DNA of 64,000 nucleotides from Neurospora crassa OR74A (Eukaryota > Ascomycota > Sordariomycetes > Sordariales > Sordariaceae), in contig NC_026506.1 of assembly GCF_000182925.2 (NCBI RefSeq), positions 2,852,001 through 2,916,000 on the forward strand, written 5' to 3'. The translations under genes and the position numbers were made by a program. Positions 37,312 to 49,629 of the stretch are shown in pieces (within the stretch, counting starts at the first letter, position 1; each line of letters begins with the position of its first letter). The notes under the pieces are model-generated. The model searched no databases. It had not been told where the DNA came from and saw nothing but the letters and a program-made list of their open reading frames with translations.

Positions 37312-37640
37312 AGTTTTTAAAGTAAATTGTTTGTTTAACGATAATAAGTTATTTATTTATTATAAATTATATAGGAAGAAGGGGTATTATATATATAATT
37401 ATAAGGAGTACCCTATTTTTTGGAAGGCGATTATAAAAGTATTTATTATGTACGTTGAAAGGCTATAGGCGTTCGCCCCCTATAAGAATTTGATTAGAAA
37501 AATATTAGAGCCGATGATAGATATTATAAATGAGGGCGTCCTACTAGACGCCCCCCTTAATTCTTATATTATTATTACTTTAAAGAAGTATATTAGAGGT
37601 ATAAAGAGGGGATAGCCGAAGAAATTAATCGGTTTATCCG
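37312..37640 (+). pseudogene. LINE ORF1 C-terminus with zinc-knuckle remnant (L7)
   Basis: Open at 37259-37468, overlapping the junction. It reads YRKKGYYIYNYKEYPIFWK, the spacing of a CCHC knuckle with Cys and His replaced by Tyr (TGY to TAY, CAY to TAY), then AIIKVFIMYVERL. This is the clearest evidence for a nucleic-acid-binding knuckle in ORF1. The rest of ORF1 is absent from L7. Confidence 0.65.
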
Positions 37641-37739
37641 CCCGGCTAAAATCTATAATCCTATAAAGTCTAATAAATAAATACTATATATATTCATAGA
37701 ATATAGGGGGAAGTTGGTCGTACTCTTTAAATTTATTGA

Positions 37740-40700
37740 AGCCGGACCTTTAATAGGAAATTTAATTATAATTAGGGATTTTAACCTCTACTATCCTAAT
37801 TAAGATTTAAAGAATAGGACTAGTTTAAAGGCTGCTCGCCTTTTTATATAAGTATAATACTGGAGATTCAATTTATTTATTCTCTATAGTAAGCCGATTA
37901 GGTTTAGGAATACAATATAAAGAGAGAGAGATAGAATAATTAATTATATATAATTATTACTCGGGGTCGAGGTTAAATATTAGAGAGTATAACGGTACGA
38001 ATAAACCGGTTCGGACTATTACTATTAGGAAATTTAAGTTTAAGTAAAAAGAAAAAATGAAAAAGTTAAAGAAGAAGGAGGATATAATTGGAGTCTTATA
38101 AATATAGAGAAGGTAAAAAAAATATTGAAAAAATGAAAATTAGTCCTAGGAAGAATTAATATAATAGAAGATTTTAAGTTCACCTTTTATAAGTTCGATA
38201 GAGAATTTATAAATATTATAGAAGAATTCGTCCTATACCGGAAAAAAAATCGAACGAAAAGAGCGAATTAGTAAATATTAGGATATAAAACGGTTATAAA
38301 AAAAGTACGGAGGATATATTAAGAATAATTTAAATACTAAATAATATCGAATTAGAAGGAGTTCGTTGAAGCTATAATAAAAGAAAAGAGGATTATTACA
38401 GAGGTTTAGTAAGCTATATAGTATAATAGCGTTATTAAAGTTTTAAAAAATATAAATTAATTTTAGCTATTAGAATAATAGGTTTAAACCTAAAATTATT
38501 AATTAAGAAACCTATTTAAATTACTAACCCTTTAAATTTATAAAAGGGTAGTAGAAATCGGAAATTATAGTAATAAGGCCGAGATCTTTATTGATTATTT
38601 TTTCCCGAAGGTAAAGGTCCTAACGGATTATTTACTAGATTAGAATAAGCTATTAGAGGGTATTAATCCAATAATTATTAGGAAATTGGTTAATAAGGAG
38701 GACGTTTAGAATATATTCTCCTGGATAGCGCCTAATAAAACCCTTAGGATTAATTAATATTTGAATAAATTTCTAAAATTATATAAGCAATTGTTCTAAT
38801 AGGCTATAATATATTGAATATTTACTAGCTTCCAATTCGGTTATTTCCTATAGCGGTTTAAAAAGATAAAGGTAATTATGCTTAAGAAGTTTAGAAAGAG
38901 TATTGCCTAATAGACGTTGGTAGGTATATAAAGGCCGATATTATTATTTAATAACGTAGGAAAGATCTTCGAAGTATTAATAGTTAAGAAATTTATATAA
39001 GTAATTAAAGAATTTAACCTCCTATTAGAGGGCTAAATAAGTAATTAAATAAATTGTTTAATAGAGTTTATAGTCCGGGTAGTTACTAATATAATATATA
39101 TAGCCTAGAAACTTAGGGTTATAACGTTCCTTATATTCTTAAATTTAAAAGGAGCGTTCGATAGAATTAATTATAGGTAATTTCTATATACCCTTTAGGA
39201 AATATAACTCTTAATATAAATTATTAAGTAAATAATGAATTTTATTATTAGAAGAAGAGGCTCCCTCTTCTTTAATAACGAAATATCTTACCCCTATACA
39301 ATTATTGTAGATATACTATAAAATTCCCCTTTCTCCCCTATTCTATTTATTCTCTTTATTATCCTATTATACTGAAAGTTAGTAATAATCCTAAATATAA
39401 TTATAATTAGCTTTATAAACAATATTAATATTATAATAGTAATCTATATTACCGAAGAAAATTACCGGATACTATAAGTAACATAAGAAGTATATTCGGA
39501 ATAAGTAGGGGCAAGAAGTATAAAATTCGAAATAATTAAAATAGAATTGATATATTTTATACGAGCAAGGGTATTAAAGATAGAAACTCTCTAATTTAGG
39601 GATATTATATTTTATTTAATAATATTAATATAATTCTTAAAGGTCTAGCTAGATTATAAAATTAATTATAGGGTTTATACGGAAGTAGTAAAATGAAAAA
39701 TAATAATTTAAATAAATATATTTATAAAATTAATAGCGAACATATAGGGTTACTCCTTTATTCGAGTAAGGGAAATATATACTAAATATATTCGTAATAC
39801 TATTATATATAGGGCCTTAATATTCTATTAATTAATTGAAATCTACGGAGAATTATAAGGGATTGTAATTAGGTTAGTGAAATATTAAATTAAATATTTG
39901 AAAGTTATTACTAGGGCGTATAAAGCTACGCTAATAAAAAATTTATTAATAGAAATATTTTATTTACTATTCAACTTCTATTTTAATAAAAGAGTTTGGG
40001 CTTTTAAAGAAAAATTAGCCTAAATAAATTAAGTTTAGTTCGTCCGAGGGATAGTAATTTAGGTTTTTAATTATATTTAGGTATAATAATTAAAAACTTA
40101 ATTACCCGCTAATAAACTAAAGAATAATATAATTAAAATTTAGTAGGCCGAAGTATAAATACCGATAGAGAAATTACTAGTAATAGTAATTAGTCCCCCC
40201 CTAAGATTAAGGACCTTACTACTACTATTATAAGTCCTAGAGCTAATAGCCGCCGACTAGGAGGAATAGTTAGAAGATATAACGAATTAGAAATAGGTAT
40301 TATACTACAATTACTACCTAGCGGCGGTAGTAGCGAAATTAAAGCAATAGTATAAATTTACTATTATTAACCTTACCCCTAAATTTAATGGAAAAGCTAT
40401 TTAGTAATATATAGTGAGTATAAAGAAGAAGAAAGGAAGTCGTTGAGAATTAGAAGAAAATAAAGAAGAATTATACCTATCAACTAAAATAAAGAGTTCC
40501 CTCCTTATTTAAATTAGGATGGAAATTATTAACCTTCAGGTTTTCCTCTATTAAAGGAAAGTACCGGACGTTCTAACACCTATTTATGCTTATAAATGGA
40601 AAGGAGACTTTCGCCTATATTATTTTAAATTACTTTAATATAAATATTATCTTCTAAAATAATTTGGAAATTTAGTTATTAATAAAAGAGGAGTTTTAGG

Positions 40701-41020
40701 AATTTTTAAATAATGGAATTAAAGTCGAAAGAATTTTGTTATAGGTATTAAAGTTAGAGAAGTTAAGAGAATATTATTTAATTATTGAATTAAAGGAGGA
40801 GTAGTATAAGGAAATTGTAAAGTACTCTTAAGAAGAATATAGAATATTAATAATATTAGAATAAGAGGATAGAAATAGAGAGGAGATAATTGTATTAATT
40901 ATAAGAGTTATTTAAGTTGTAATTATAATAAGAATTGAAAAATACTATTTAATAAATATTTAATTATATTTAAAAAGCTATTCGAATAATTCTATTATAC
41001 GAATTTAGTTTATAGTAATT
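37740..41020 (+). pseudogene. LINE ORF2 (endonuclease-RT) remnant of L7
   Basis: Only the endonuclease's second half is recognisable: the early part present in L8 (about 43150-43560) is missing here, and sequence resumes at the GDFN-type motif (RDFNLYYPN, about 37778). RT follows at about 38580-39480, with the catalytic box FINNINIII near 39410. The C-terminal Cys/His region is near 40580 (PIYAYKWKGDFRLY in one frame). A short internal deletion relative to L8 therefore seems present near 37720. Saturated with stops. Confidence 0.7.
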
Positions 41021-41464
41021 TTATAGCGTTATTAAACTTAATTATTATTTATAAAGGGGCGGCTAGGAGTATCGATAGCTATAGGGCTATTAGGAATAGA
41101 ATTATTATTATTAAACCCGGAGATTATACGAGTAAAAATATTAAAACTACTATTACTAGATATATTATATATAAGAGTAATAATATTACTACTAGAATTA
41201 AATATAATCCGAATTAGGTTTATAGTACTACCGCCGGGGAGAAAAGGGATACGACTATAATAAGTATCCTTTATAATTAATTTATAGTATCCCTTCCATT
41301 GAAATTCGGCGATACTATAATTAATAGTACGGGGAAGATATTTATAATTAGTAGGTAGGTTATCCTATTTTAAATATATATATATATAATTAATAAAATT
41401 GTTAGTAGTACGAACGAAGGCGTTTAAATTGTAATTATATTTATTTTAACTACTTAATATTATA

Positions 41465-41483
41465 ATAATAGTTATTATTTAAA
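41465..41483. repeat. Left TSD of L8 (19 bp)
   Basis: ATAATAGTTATTATTTAAA, repeated exactly at 48383-48401. Joining L7 across L8 with one copy removed restores continuity with the L8 3' region. Confidence 0.9.
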
Positions 41484-41490
41484 AAGCTTT

Positions 41491-43010
41491 GAAACCGGAA
41501 ACGCCGATTTCTGGTCGAGGAGTGCTCTAAAACGAAAATTGACAACGGCAATCGACTTAGGAGGGTCGTTTACGTCCCTTACAATGTCCTACGACGAATG
41601 TAGCGACGGCGTTGTATTATTGTTGCCGATAGTTATCGATAGCGGTATTCGTAGATTTAAAAATAGTATCTATAACCTGTTCGCGGAAATTTTAGTATAT
41701 AACAATCTTGAAGCCGTACTTACTACGAAAACCTCGGATAAAATAGAAAAAAACAATAAAATATTAAAGAAGTTTATTACTAGAGCGAATAAGTCTATAG
41801 ACTATAATACTATTTCAACCGAGGACTATCGTTGGGTTCGAGAATTGCTTTTCGAATTTACGAAGGTACGTATTAAAAAAAGTAGGTCTATATAACCCGA
41901 AGTTAATAAGGTTGGAATTGATTAATTTATTATTAGGAAGGATTTCGATAATTTAAAGAAGGATATTTTAAAGGAAATTAAAAAAGGCGCTTAAGAAGTA
42001 CCGAAGCGTTAGGCTAATATTGTAGTAAAAATTAGCCCGAATAAGATTAGTATTACCCTTTAATAATTATTTACTATTATTAAAAAATTTATCCCCTCCA
42101 ACTTCGAATAGTAATTTACTATTAAGGGAGTAACGATTATTATTGAATTTATAAACCGTTCGAACGAAGATATAAAAACGACCCTAATTATTTATTTAAG
42201 TAAAAAGAAATTTAATTTAGTAGTCTACGTAGCTATTAGGATACTAACGACCGGAAATTATATAATTATATTCGACAAATTTATATATATTTAATATTAG
42301 CGAAACTAAGTATAGGCTAAAGAAATTTTCGGCCCTAATACTTTTATTACTATAAGTATTGTAGGCGTACTAGTTCGGGGCGTGCTTTGGGATAGTATTA
42401 ATAATTATACTATAGTAGAAGCTATTTCGAATATAGTAAAGGAGAGGAATCCGGAGGTATTTATTATTAGAATTCGGCTATAGAAGAAAAAGGACGGAGA
42501 GAATAGAGGACTACTCTTTATAGAAGTTATTATTGTATTAGTAGTATATTTCCTCTAGGATAATTTCTTTCTCTAGGATAGTAGTATATACCCGTACGAA
42601 CCGTTCTAAACTTCGAATAATATTTAATAATACTTTAAATATTAGGGAATTAGATATATAGTAAAATTTTACTATTAAAATAATATTTACGCCTATTATA
42701 GCGAAATTAAATACGAAAAAGACCACTTTAGTAAAGTAAATTATCCGTCTAATAATAATAAGTTACTCGTTTATTATAAATTATATAGGAAGAAGGGGTA
42801 TTATACGTATAATTATAAGGAATACCCTATTTTCCGGAAGGCGATTGTAAAGGTATTTATTGTATATACTAAGAGGCTACGGGCATTCGTCCCCTATAAG
42901 AATTTAATTGGAAAGGTGTTAGAATTAATAATAGAAATTATAAATAAGGGTATCCTATTAGACGCCCCCCTTAACTCCCGTACTATTACTACCCTTAAGA
43001 AATATATTAG
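41491..43010 (+). pseudogene. L8 ORF1 (Gag-like) with zinc knuckle
   Basis: Open for about 135 codons from the element start (ETGNADFWSRSA, AIDLGGSFTSLTMSYDE, SGIRRFKNSIYN, then to KKSRSI at 41895), followed by TRKDFDNLKKDILKEIKK and FIPSNFE. The zinc-knuckle region lies at about 42770-42850. The first open codon at 41539 is TTG and no ATG precedes AIDLGG, so the true start is unknown. The presumed role is LINE ribonucleoprotein assembly, inferred from position and the knuckle; the N-terminal block matches no domain I recognise. Confidence 0.75.
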
Positions 43011-43149
43011 AAGACGAGAAAATTAATTGGCTAATCTACCCAGCCGAAGCTTATAACCTTATAAAGTCTAATAAATAGATACTATATATATTTATAAAGT
43101 GTAGGGGGAAGTTGGTCGTATAGTAGTAATAGTACCTATATAATTATAA

Positions 43150-46100
43150 CCCCCCCTAAGGAAATAGTACCCTTATCCTCCGCCGAAGGATTAGAAGGAA
43201 CCCTATCCTAGGGTAACTAATAGTTTAATTAAAAATATTCTATTAGAATGTAGGGAAGTTGTATAAGAGGGGAAAATTTCTATTCGAATAAGAGGAGACC
43301 TATAATATTATAGCGATTTAGGAGTTAGGTAGAAATTTGAATAAGGATATTTATTATTTTAGAGGCGGAAGGTATTTTGGGGTTAATTATTCGGAGAAGG
43401 GAAGGGTAGTAATATATATAAATAAAAAATAGAACTTAAAGGACCTAAATTTCTAAATTAGAAAAGATTAGACTATAATTATATTTAAAAATTTAAAGGA
43501 TTTAACGATTATCTATTCTATCTACTCTCCTATCCTTACGTAGGGAATATTAGAAGATTAATAGGGATTACTACTCTTCGAATTTATTGAAGCCGGACTT
43601 CTAGCGGGAAATTTAGTTACTATTAGGGACTTCAACTTCTATTATCCCGATTAGGATTTAGAAAATAGGACTAGCCCGAAGGCCGCTCGCCTCCTTATAT
43701 AGGTATAACGCTAGAAATTTAATTTATTTACCCCCCGTAATAAGCCGATTAAATTCGGGAATACGATATAAGGGGAGAGGGATAGAATAATTAATTATAT
43801 ATAATTATTACTTAAAGTTGAAGCTAAATACTAGGGAACGTAGCGGTATAAATAAACCAGTTCGGACTACTACCCTTAGGAAATTTAGGTTTAAGTAGGA
43901 AAAAAAAATAAAAAAGTTAAAGAAGAAGGAGGATATAGTTAGAGTTTTATAAATATAAAGAAGGTAAAGGAGGCGTTAGAGAAACGGATATCGGTCTTAA
44001 AAAGGATCGATATAATAAAGGACTTTAAATTCGCTTTTCGTAAATTTAATAGAAAATTTATAAATATTATAGAAGAATTTGTCCCGTATTAAAAAAAAGG
44101 TTGAAGGAGGAAAACGAACTAATAAATATTAGAATATAAAATAACTATAAAAGAAGTACGAAGGATATATTAAAAGTAATTTAAATACTAAATAGTATTA
44201 AATTAAAGGGGGTTTATTAAAACTATAATAAAGAAGAAGAGGATTATTATAAAGGCTTAATGAACTATATAGTACAATAGCGTTACTAAAGTTTCGAAGA
44301 ATCTAAATTAATTTTAATTATTAGAATAATAGGCCCGGACCTAAAGTTATTAATTAATAAATCCGTCTAAACTATTAACCCTTTAAACCTATAAAGGGGC
44401 AATAGAAATTAGAAACTATAATAGTAAGGCCAAAATCTTTACTAACCGCTTTTTCCCGAAAGTAGAGGTCCCAACGGATTACTTACTAAATTAAACAGAA
44501 TTACTAAAGGGCGTTAATTTAATAGTTATTAGCGAATTAATCAACGAAGAGGACGTCTAGGATATATTTTCTTAAATAGTACTTAATAAGGCCCCCGGGA
44601 TCGACTAATACTTAAATAGATTTTTAAAATTATATAAACAACCGTTCTAATAGGCTATAGTATATTTAATATCCGCTAACCTCCAATTTGGCTATTTCCT
44701 ATAGCGGTTTAAAGATACGAAGGTAATTATCCTTAAAAAGTTTAAAAAGAATACTACCTAATAAAAGTTAGTAAGCGTATAGAAATTAATATTACTACTT
44801 AATAATATAGGAAAAATCTTTAAAGTATTTGTAATTAAGAGATTTATATAAGCAATTAAAGAATTTAACTTCCTACTAGAGGGTTAAATAAGCAACCGAA
44901 TAGGCCGTTTAATAGAGTTTATAATCCGGATAGTTACTAATATAATATATATAGTTTAAAAGTTCGGGGCCGTAATATCCCTTATACTCCTAAATTTGAA
45001 AGGAGCGTTCGATAGAGTTAACTATAGGTAGCTTCTATATACCCTATAGGAAATATAATTCCTAATATAGATTATTAAATAAATAGCGAACTTTATTACT
45101 AATAAGAGAGGTTCCCTCTTCTTCAACAATAAAATATCCCGCTCCTATATAATTACTGCCAATATACTATAAAACTCTCCCCTCTCCCCTATTCTATTTA
45201 TTTTTTTTAGTACCCTATTATATTGGAAGTTAGTAATAATTCCGAATATAATTATAGTCGGCTTTATAAATAATATTAATATTATAGTAGTAGCCTATAC
45301 TATTAAAGAGAATTACTAAATACTATAAATAGTGTAGGAGGTATATTTAGAATAAATAGGGGCGAGAAGTATAGAATTTAAAATAATTAAAACGAAATTA
45401 ATATATTTTATATAAATAAAGGCACTAAAAACGGAAACTCTCTAATGTAAGGATATTGTACTTCAATTAATAGAATTAATATAATTCCTAGGAATATAGT
45501 TGGACTATAAGTTTAATTATAGGGCTTACGCGGAAGTAGTAAAATAAAAAATAATAATTTAAATAAATATACTTATAAAATTAATAGTAAAAATATAGGG
45601 TTATTCCTTCGTTTAGGTAAGGGAAATATATATTAAATATATTTATAGTACTATTATATATAGAGCCTCAATATTCTACTAACTAACTAAAATTTATAAG
45701 AAATTATAAAGGATTGTAATTAGGTTAGCGAAATACTAAATTAAGTATTTAAAAGTTATCATTAGGGCGTATAAAATTACGCTAGTAAGAAACTTAGAAA
45801 TAGAAATATTTTGTCTACCGCTTAACTTCTATTTTAATAAAAGGGTCCGGGCCTTCGAAGAAAGGCTCGCCCGAATAGACTAAGTCTAATTCGTATAGGG
45901 GATAAGAACCTAAGTATTTAATTATATTTAAATATAATAATCGAGAGGTTAACTACCTACTAATAAATTAAAAAGTAGTATAGTTAAAATACTATAAACC
46001 GAAGAATAAATACTAACGGAGAAACTACTAATAATAGTAGCTAGTCCTCCCCTAGATTTAGAAACCCTACTACCGCTATTATAAGTCCTAAAATTAATAG

Positions 46101-46835
46101 CCGCCGACCGGGAAGAGTAATTAAAAGATATAACGAATTAAGAATAGGTATTGTACTATAATTACTACCTAGCGGCGGTAGTAACGAAATTAGAGCAATA
46201 GTATAAATTTACTATTATTAACCTTACCCTTAAATTTAATAGAGAAACTATCCAATAATATATAGTCGGTATAAAGAAGAAGAAAGGAAGATACTAAAAA
46301 CTAGGAGAAGATAAAGAAGAATTGTACCTACTAACTAAAATAAAGAGTTCCCTCCTTATTTAAATTAGGATAGAAATTATCGGCTTCCGGGCCTTCCTCT
46401 ATAAAAGGAAAGTACCGGACGTTTTAACCCCTATTTACACTTATAGGTTTAAAAAGGAGACTTTCGTTTATATTATCCCAAATTGCCTCAATGCGGATAT
46501 TAACTTTTAGGATAACTTAAAAGCTTAATTACTAATAAAAGAGGAATTTTAAGAATTTTTAAACGATAGAACTAAAGCCGAAAGAATTTTATTATAGGCA
46601 TTAAAGTTAGAGAAATTGAAAGAGTACCGTTTAATAATCGAATTAGAAGAGGAGTAGTATAAAGAAATTATAAGGCACTCTTAAAAAGAATATAAAATAT
46701 TAATAATATTAGAATAAAAGGATAGGAATAAGGAGGAGATAATTATATTAATTATAGGAACTATTTAAATTGTAATTATAGTAAGAATTAAAAAATATTA
46801 TTTAATAAACGTTTAATTACGTTTAAAAAATTATT
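43150..46835 (+). pseudogene. L8 ORF2: AP endonuclease and reverse transcriptase
   Basis: Endonuclease: YNIIAI..ELGRN (about 43300), SIYSPIL (about 43520), LVTIRDFNFYYPD (about 43612; the family motif is GDFN, with Gly to Arg here). RT: about 44450-45330 with SPLSPILFIFF (about 45170) and GFINNINII (about 45262), where the catalytic Asp pair has become Asn-Asn. C-terminus: IIGFRAFLYKRKVPDVLTPI (about 46380), then a CxC...H...C motif reading YTYRFKKETFVYIIPNC (about 46430), then a Glu-rich tail. There is no clear RNase H domain. Stops are mostly TAG/TAA. Confidence 0.87.
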
Positions 46836-48275
46836 CGAATAGTTCTATTATATAAACTTAATTCGTAATAACCTTATAGTGCTACTAAACCTAATTATTG
46901 TTTATAAGGGGGCGGCTGAGAGTATTAACGGCTATAAGGCTACTAGGAACGGAACTATTACTATTAGAATTAGAGATTATATAAGTAAGAATAGTAAAAT
47001 TACTACCGCCGGATATAATACGTATAAAAATAATAACGCTACTACTAAAACCGGATATAATCCGAACCGGATTTATAATACTACTACTAAAAAAAGAAGG
47101 GATATAATTATAATAAATATTTCTTATAATTAATTTACAATAACCCTTTCGCTAGAAGTCGGCGATACTATAATTAATACCGTAAGGAAGATATTTATAG
47201 TTAATAGGCAATTCGTCCTACTTTAAATAAATATATATATAACGGGTAAAATCGTTAGTAGTACGAACGAAGGTATCCAAATTACGCTCGAACCTATTCT
47301 AACTATTTAACGCTACAATAATAACTATTACCTAAATAGTATTACAAATATTATATAAACCTATAAAAATATCTAATATATATATTTTATAAGTATAGGA
47401 ATAGGTAGTATTCTAAGTACCGCTAATTAAAATAGAAGTTAAATAATAATGAAGAAAAAGAAATATAAAGAATAAGGAACTTACTAATTACTAAAATAAA
47501 GCAAACCTTCTTAGTAATAATTTTATAAAAATCGTTAGGGGAGTTAAGTTTATTATTACGTAGGACGGAGGCGAAATTTAGAGTATAATAAAAGTAAGGA
47601 ATTTTACGAATAATATTAATTAAATTAATATAAGGGTTGAAGAGGACGAAGAAGGAAGCTATATTAATTCGGAGGAGGATAACTACTAAGGAAGTTATAA
47701 AGGGTATAAATAAAGAACGTAGGCTCTAGAAGTACAATTATAGGGGATATAAGGCCTAGGGATATATTAAGGGAGGGACTTTTTATATTAGAAGTTAAAT
47801 CGATCGGACTAGGGTAATAACGGCCGAAAGAAGCTATTTTATTAGAAAGTACAATAAGGAAGAAGGAGAAGAAGGATTAGGAAGGGGTACTATATAAAGG
47901 ATTATATAAACGTAGGAAGGAAGTCCTTACACTATTATAAATAGAAGTAGATCCGTAAAGTAGTAAAGTAAATAATAAAGAGGAAATATTTATAAATAGA
48001 GTAAGGAAGTAGAGAAGTAGAGTAATAAATAAGGAAATAGGACGGGGAAGTGGGAAGAAGGCGAAGGAAGGAATAGTAAGGAATAAAATAGAAGGGTAGT
48101 AAAAGAAATAGTATACTTAGTCTAATCCTATTCCTATTGTCCTTATTATTCTAATATTAGAATAACGTAGCGGTAGGAGAAACGAAATCAGTTCGCTATA
48201 GCGGTAGGTGAGAACCGTTATAGCTATAAGTAAAGTAGGAGCGGCGTAGAGAACTACGACCGAGATAGAACTAGG
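46836..48275 (+). other. L8 3' region
   Basis: About 1.4 kb between ORF2 and the terminal block. A Thr/Asn-rich open stretch at 46879-47133 (TTG start; YKGAAESINGY, TTAGYNT) is conserved in frame in L4, L5 and L7, but no domain is recognisable. 47450-48100 is strongly purine-rich. It may be an unusually long structured 3' UTR or contain a third small frame. Confidence 0.45.
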
Positions 48276-48382
48276 GGTTTTTATCCGGCGGTACTTAATA
48301 CTGTACAATTTTCCCCTCTAGAGAACTGGAGAAGGACCCTATGCCAACAAGGCGCTATAATTATAGTATAGGGAATAAGACT
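48276..48382 (+). repeat. 3'-terminal block of L8 with stem-loop
   Basis: CCGGCGGTACTTAATACTG, then CTAGAGAACTGGAGAAGG, then stem arms CCCTATGC and GTATAGGG and GGGAATAAGAC. It is immediately followed by the TSD, so this is the transcript 3' end used for priming. The minus-strand frame at 48117-48308 is a shadow. Confidence 0.8.
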
Positions 48383-48401
48383 ATAATAGTTATTATTTAA
48401 A
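48383..48401. repeat. Right TSD of L8 (19 bp)
   Basis: Exact copy of 41465-41483. Confidence 0.9.
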
Positions 48402-49444
48402 TAATATTATAAGCGTTGTAAAAACTGATAGGAATACTTAGTATATATATTTTGTAGGTGTAGGTATAGGTAGCGTTCTATATACTGTTAATTAAGAATA
48501 TAGAGATTAAATAATAATAAAAGGAATATCGGAGAATAAAGGACTTACTAATTATTGAAATAAAGTAAATTTCTTTAATAATAATTTTATAGAAGGTGTT
48601 GGGGGAATTAAATTTATTATTAAAATATAGGATAGAAGTAAGATTTAAAGTATAATAAAAGTAAAGAATTTTCCGAATAACGCTAATTAAACCAATATAA
48701 AGGCTGAATAGGAAGAAGAAAGAAACTATACTAGTTTTAAGGGGGATAATTACTAAAGAAATTATGGAAATTATAAATAAAGAAAATAAAATCTAAAGGT
48801 AAGGCTATAGGGGATGTAGAACCTGGAAATAAGTTAGGGGAAGGACCTTCTATATTAGAAATTAAATCGATCGGATTGGGGCGATAATAGCCGGAGGAAA
48901 TTATTTTATTAGAGGTTATAATAAGGAAGACGGAGGAAAAAAATTCAGAGGGGGCGCTATATAGGGGATTATATAAACGAAGGGAAGGGATCCTTATATT
49001 ATTATAAATAGAGGTAAACTTACGGGGTAAGAGAGTAAATAATAGGGCGGAGGAATTTATAAACGGAGTAAAAAGGCGGAGGAGTAGGGTAATAAATAGG
49101 AAAATAGGATAGAAAAGTAAAGGAAGGCGGAGGAAAGTACGGTAGGGGGTAAAATAGAGAAGTAATAAAAGTAGTACGTTAGGTCTAATCCTATTTCTAT
49201 TATCCTTATTATTCTACTATTAAAATAATATAATAGTAGGAGAGATGAAATTAATTTACTATAGCGGTAGGTAGGAACCGTTATAGTTGTAAGTAAAGTA
49301 GGAGCGGCGTAGAGAATTACGGCCGAAATGAAGTTAGGGGTTTTTATCCGGCGGCGCTTAACGCCGTACAGTTTTCCCCTCTAGAGAACTGGAGAAGGAC
49401 CCTATGCTAATAAGGCGCTATAGTTATAGTATAGGGAATAAGAC
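48402..49444 (+). mobile_element. LINE copy L7, second part (3' region and terminal block)
   Basis: Continues L7 after L8. It matches L8 from about 47340 and ends with the terminal stem-loop block at 49350-49444 (GGGAATAAGAC). Beyond 49445 lies Gypsy-3 RT sequence, so L7 appears to have inserted into Gypsy-3. No TSD can be tested because the L7 5' flank is lost. Confidence 0.85.
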
Positions 49445-49629
49445 CTTTATTTGTTTATCGATTTGTAGGCCTAAGTATTCAAAATTATCGAAGACGTTAC
49501 ATATATGTTTAATATACTCCTCCTAATTATCTAAATAAATTAAAATATTGTTTAAGTAGGCCGTAGTAAATTTATTTAAAGTATTATATAGGATATCGTT
49601 TATAAAGTTCTAAAAAGTGGCTAAAGTAC

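Larger units (their letters stand above)
37312..41464 (+). mobile_element. LINE copy L7, first part (zinc knuckle to 3' region)
   Basis: Plus-strand LINE starting inside ORF1 (L8 equivalent about 42733) next to the 5' end of minus-strand L6, and running through ORF2 into the 3' region. It is interrupted by L8 at 41484 and resumes at 48402. The missing 5' portion is not found left of L6, so a rearrangement must have removed it. Confidence 0.85.
41484..48382 (+). mobile_element. LINE copy L8: full-length Tad1-like element, 6899 bp
   Basis: Reference copy for the family: complete from the shared 5' terminus (GCTTTGAAACCGG) to the 3' stem-loop block, and flanked by a perfect 19-bp TSD within L7. 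ORF1 has a zinc knuckle; ORF2 has AP endonuclease, RT and a C-terminal Cys/His motif of the type seen in fungal Tad1-like LINEs. The 3' region is long (about 1.5 kb). The length is matched by L4 once its nested insertion and gap are corrected. RIP-inactivated throughout. Confidence 0.93.

Noticed and set aside
42538-42726. 62-codon minus-strand frame
   Set aside because: Antisense to L8 ORF1; the frame is open because RIP leaves few stops there.
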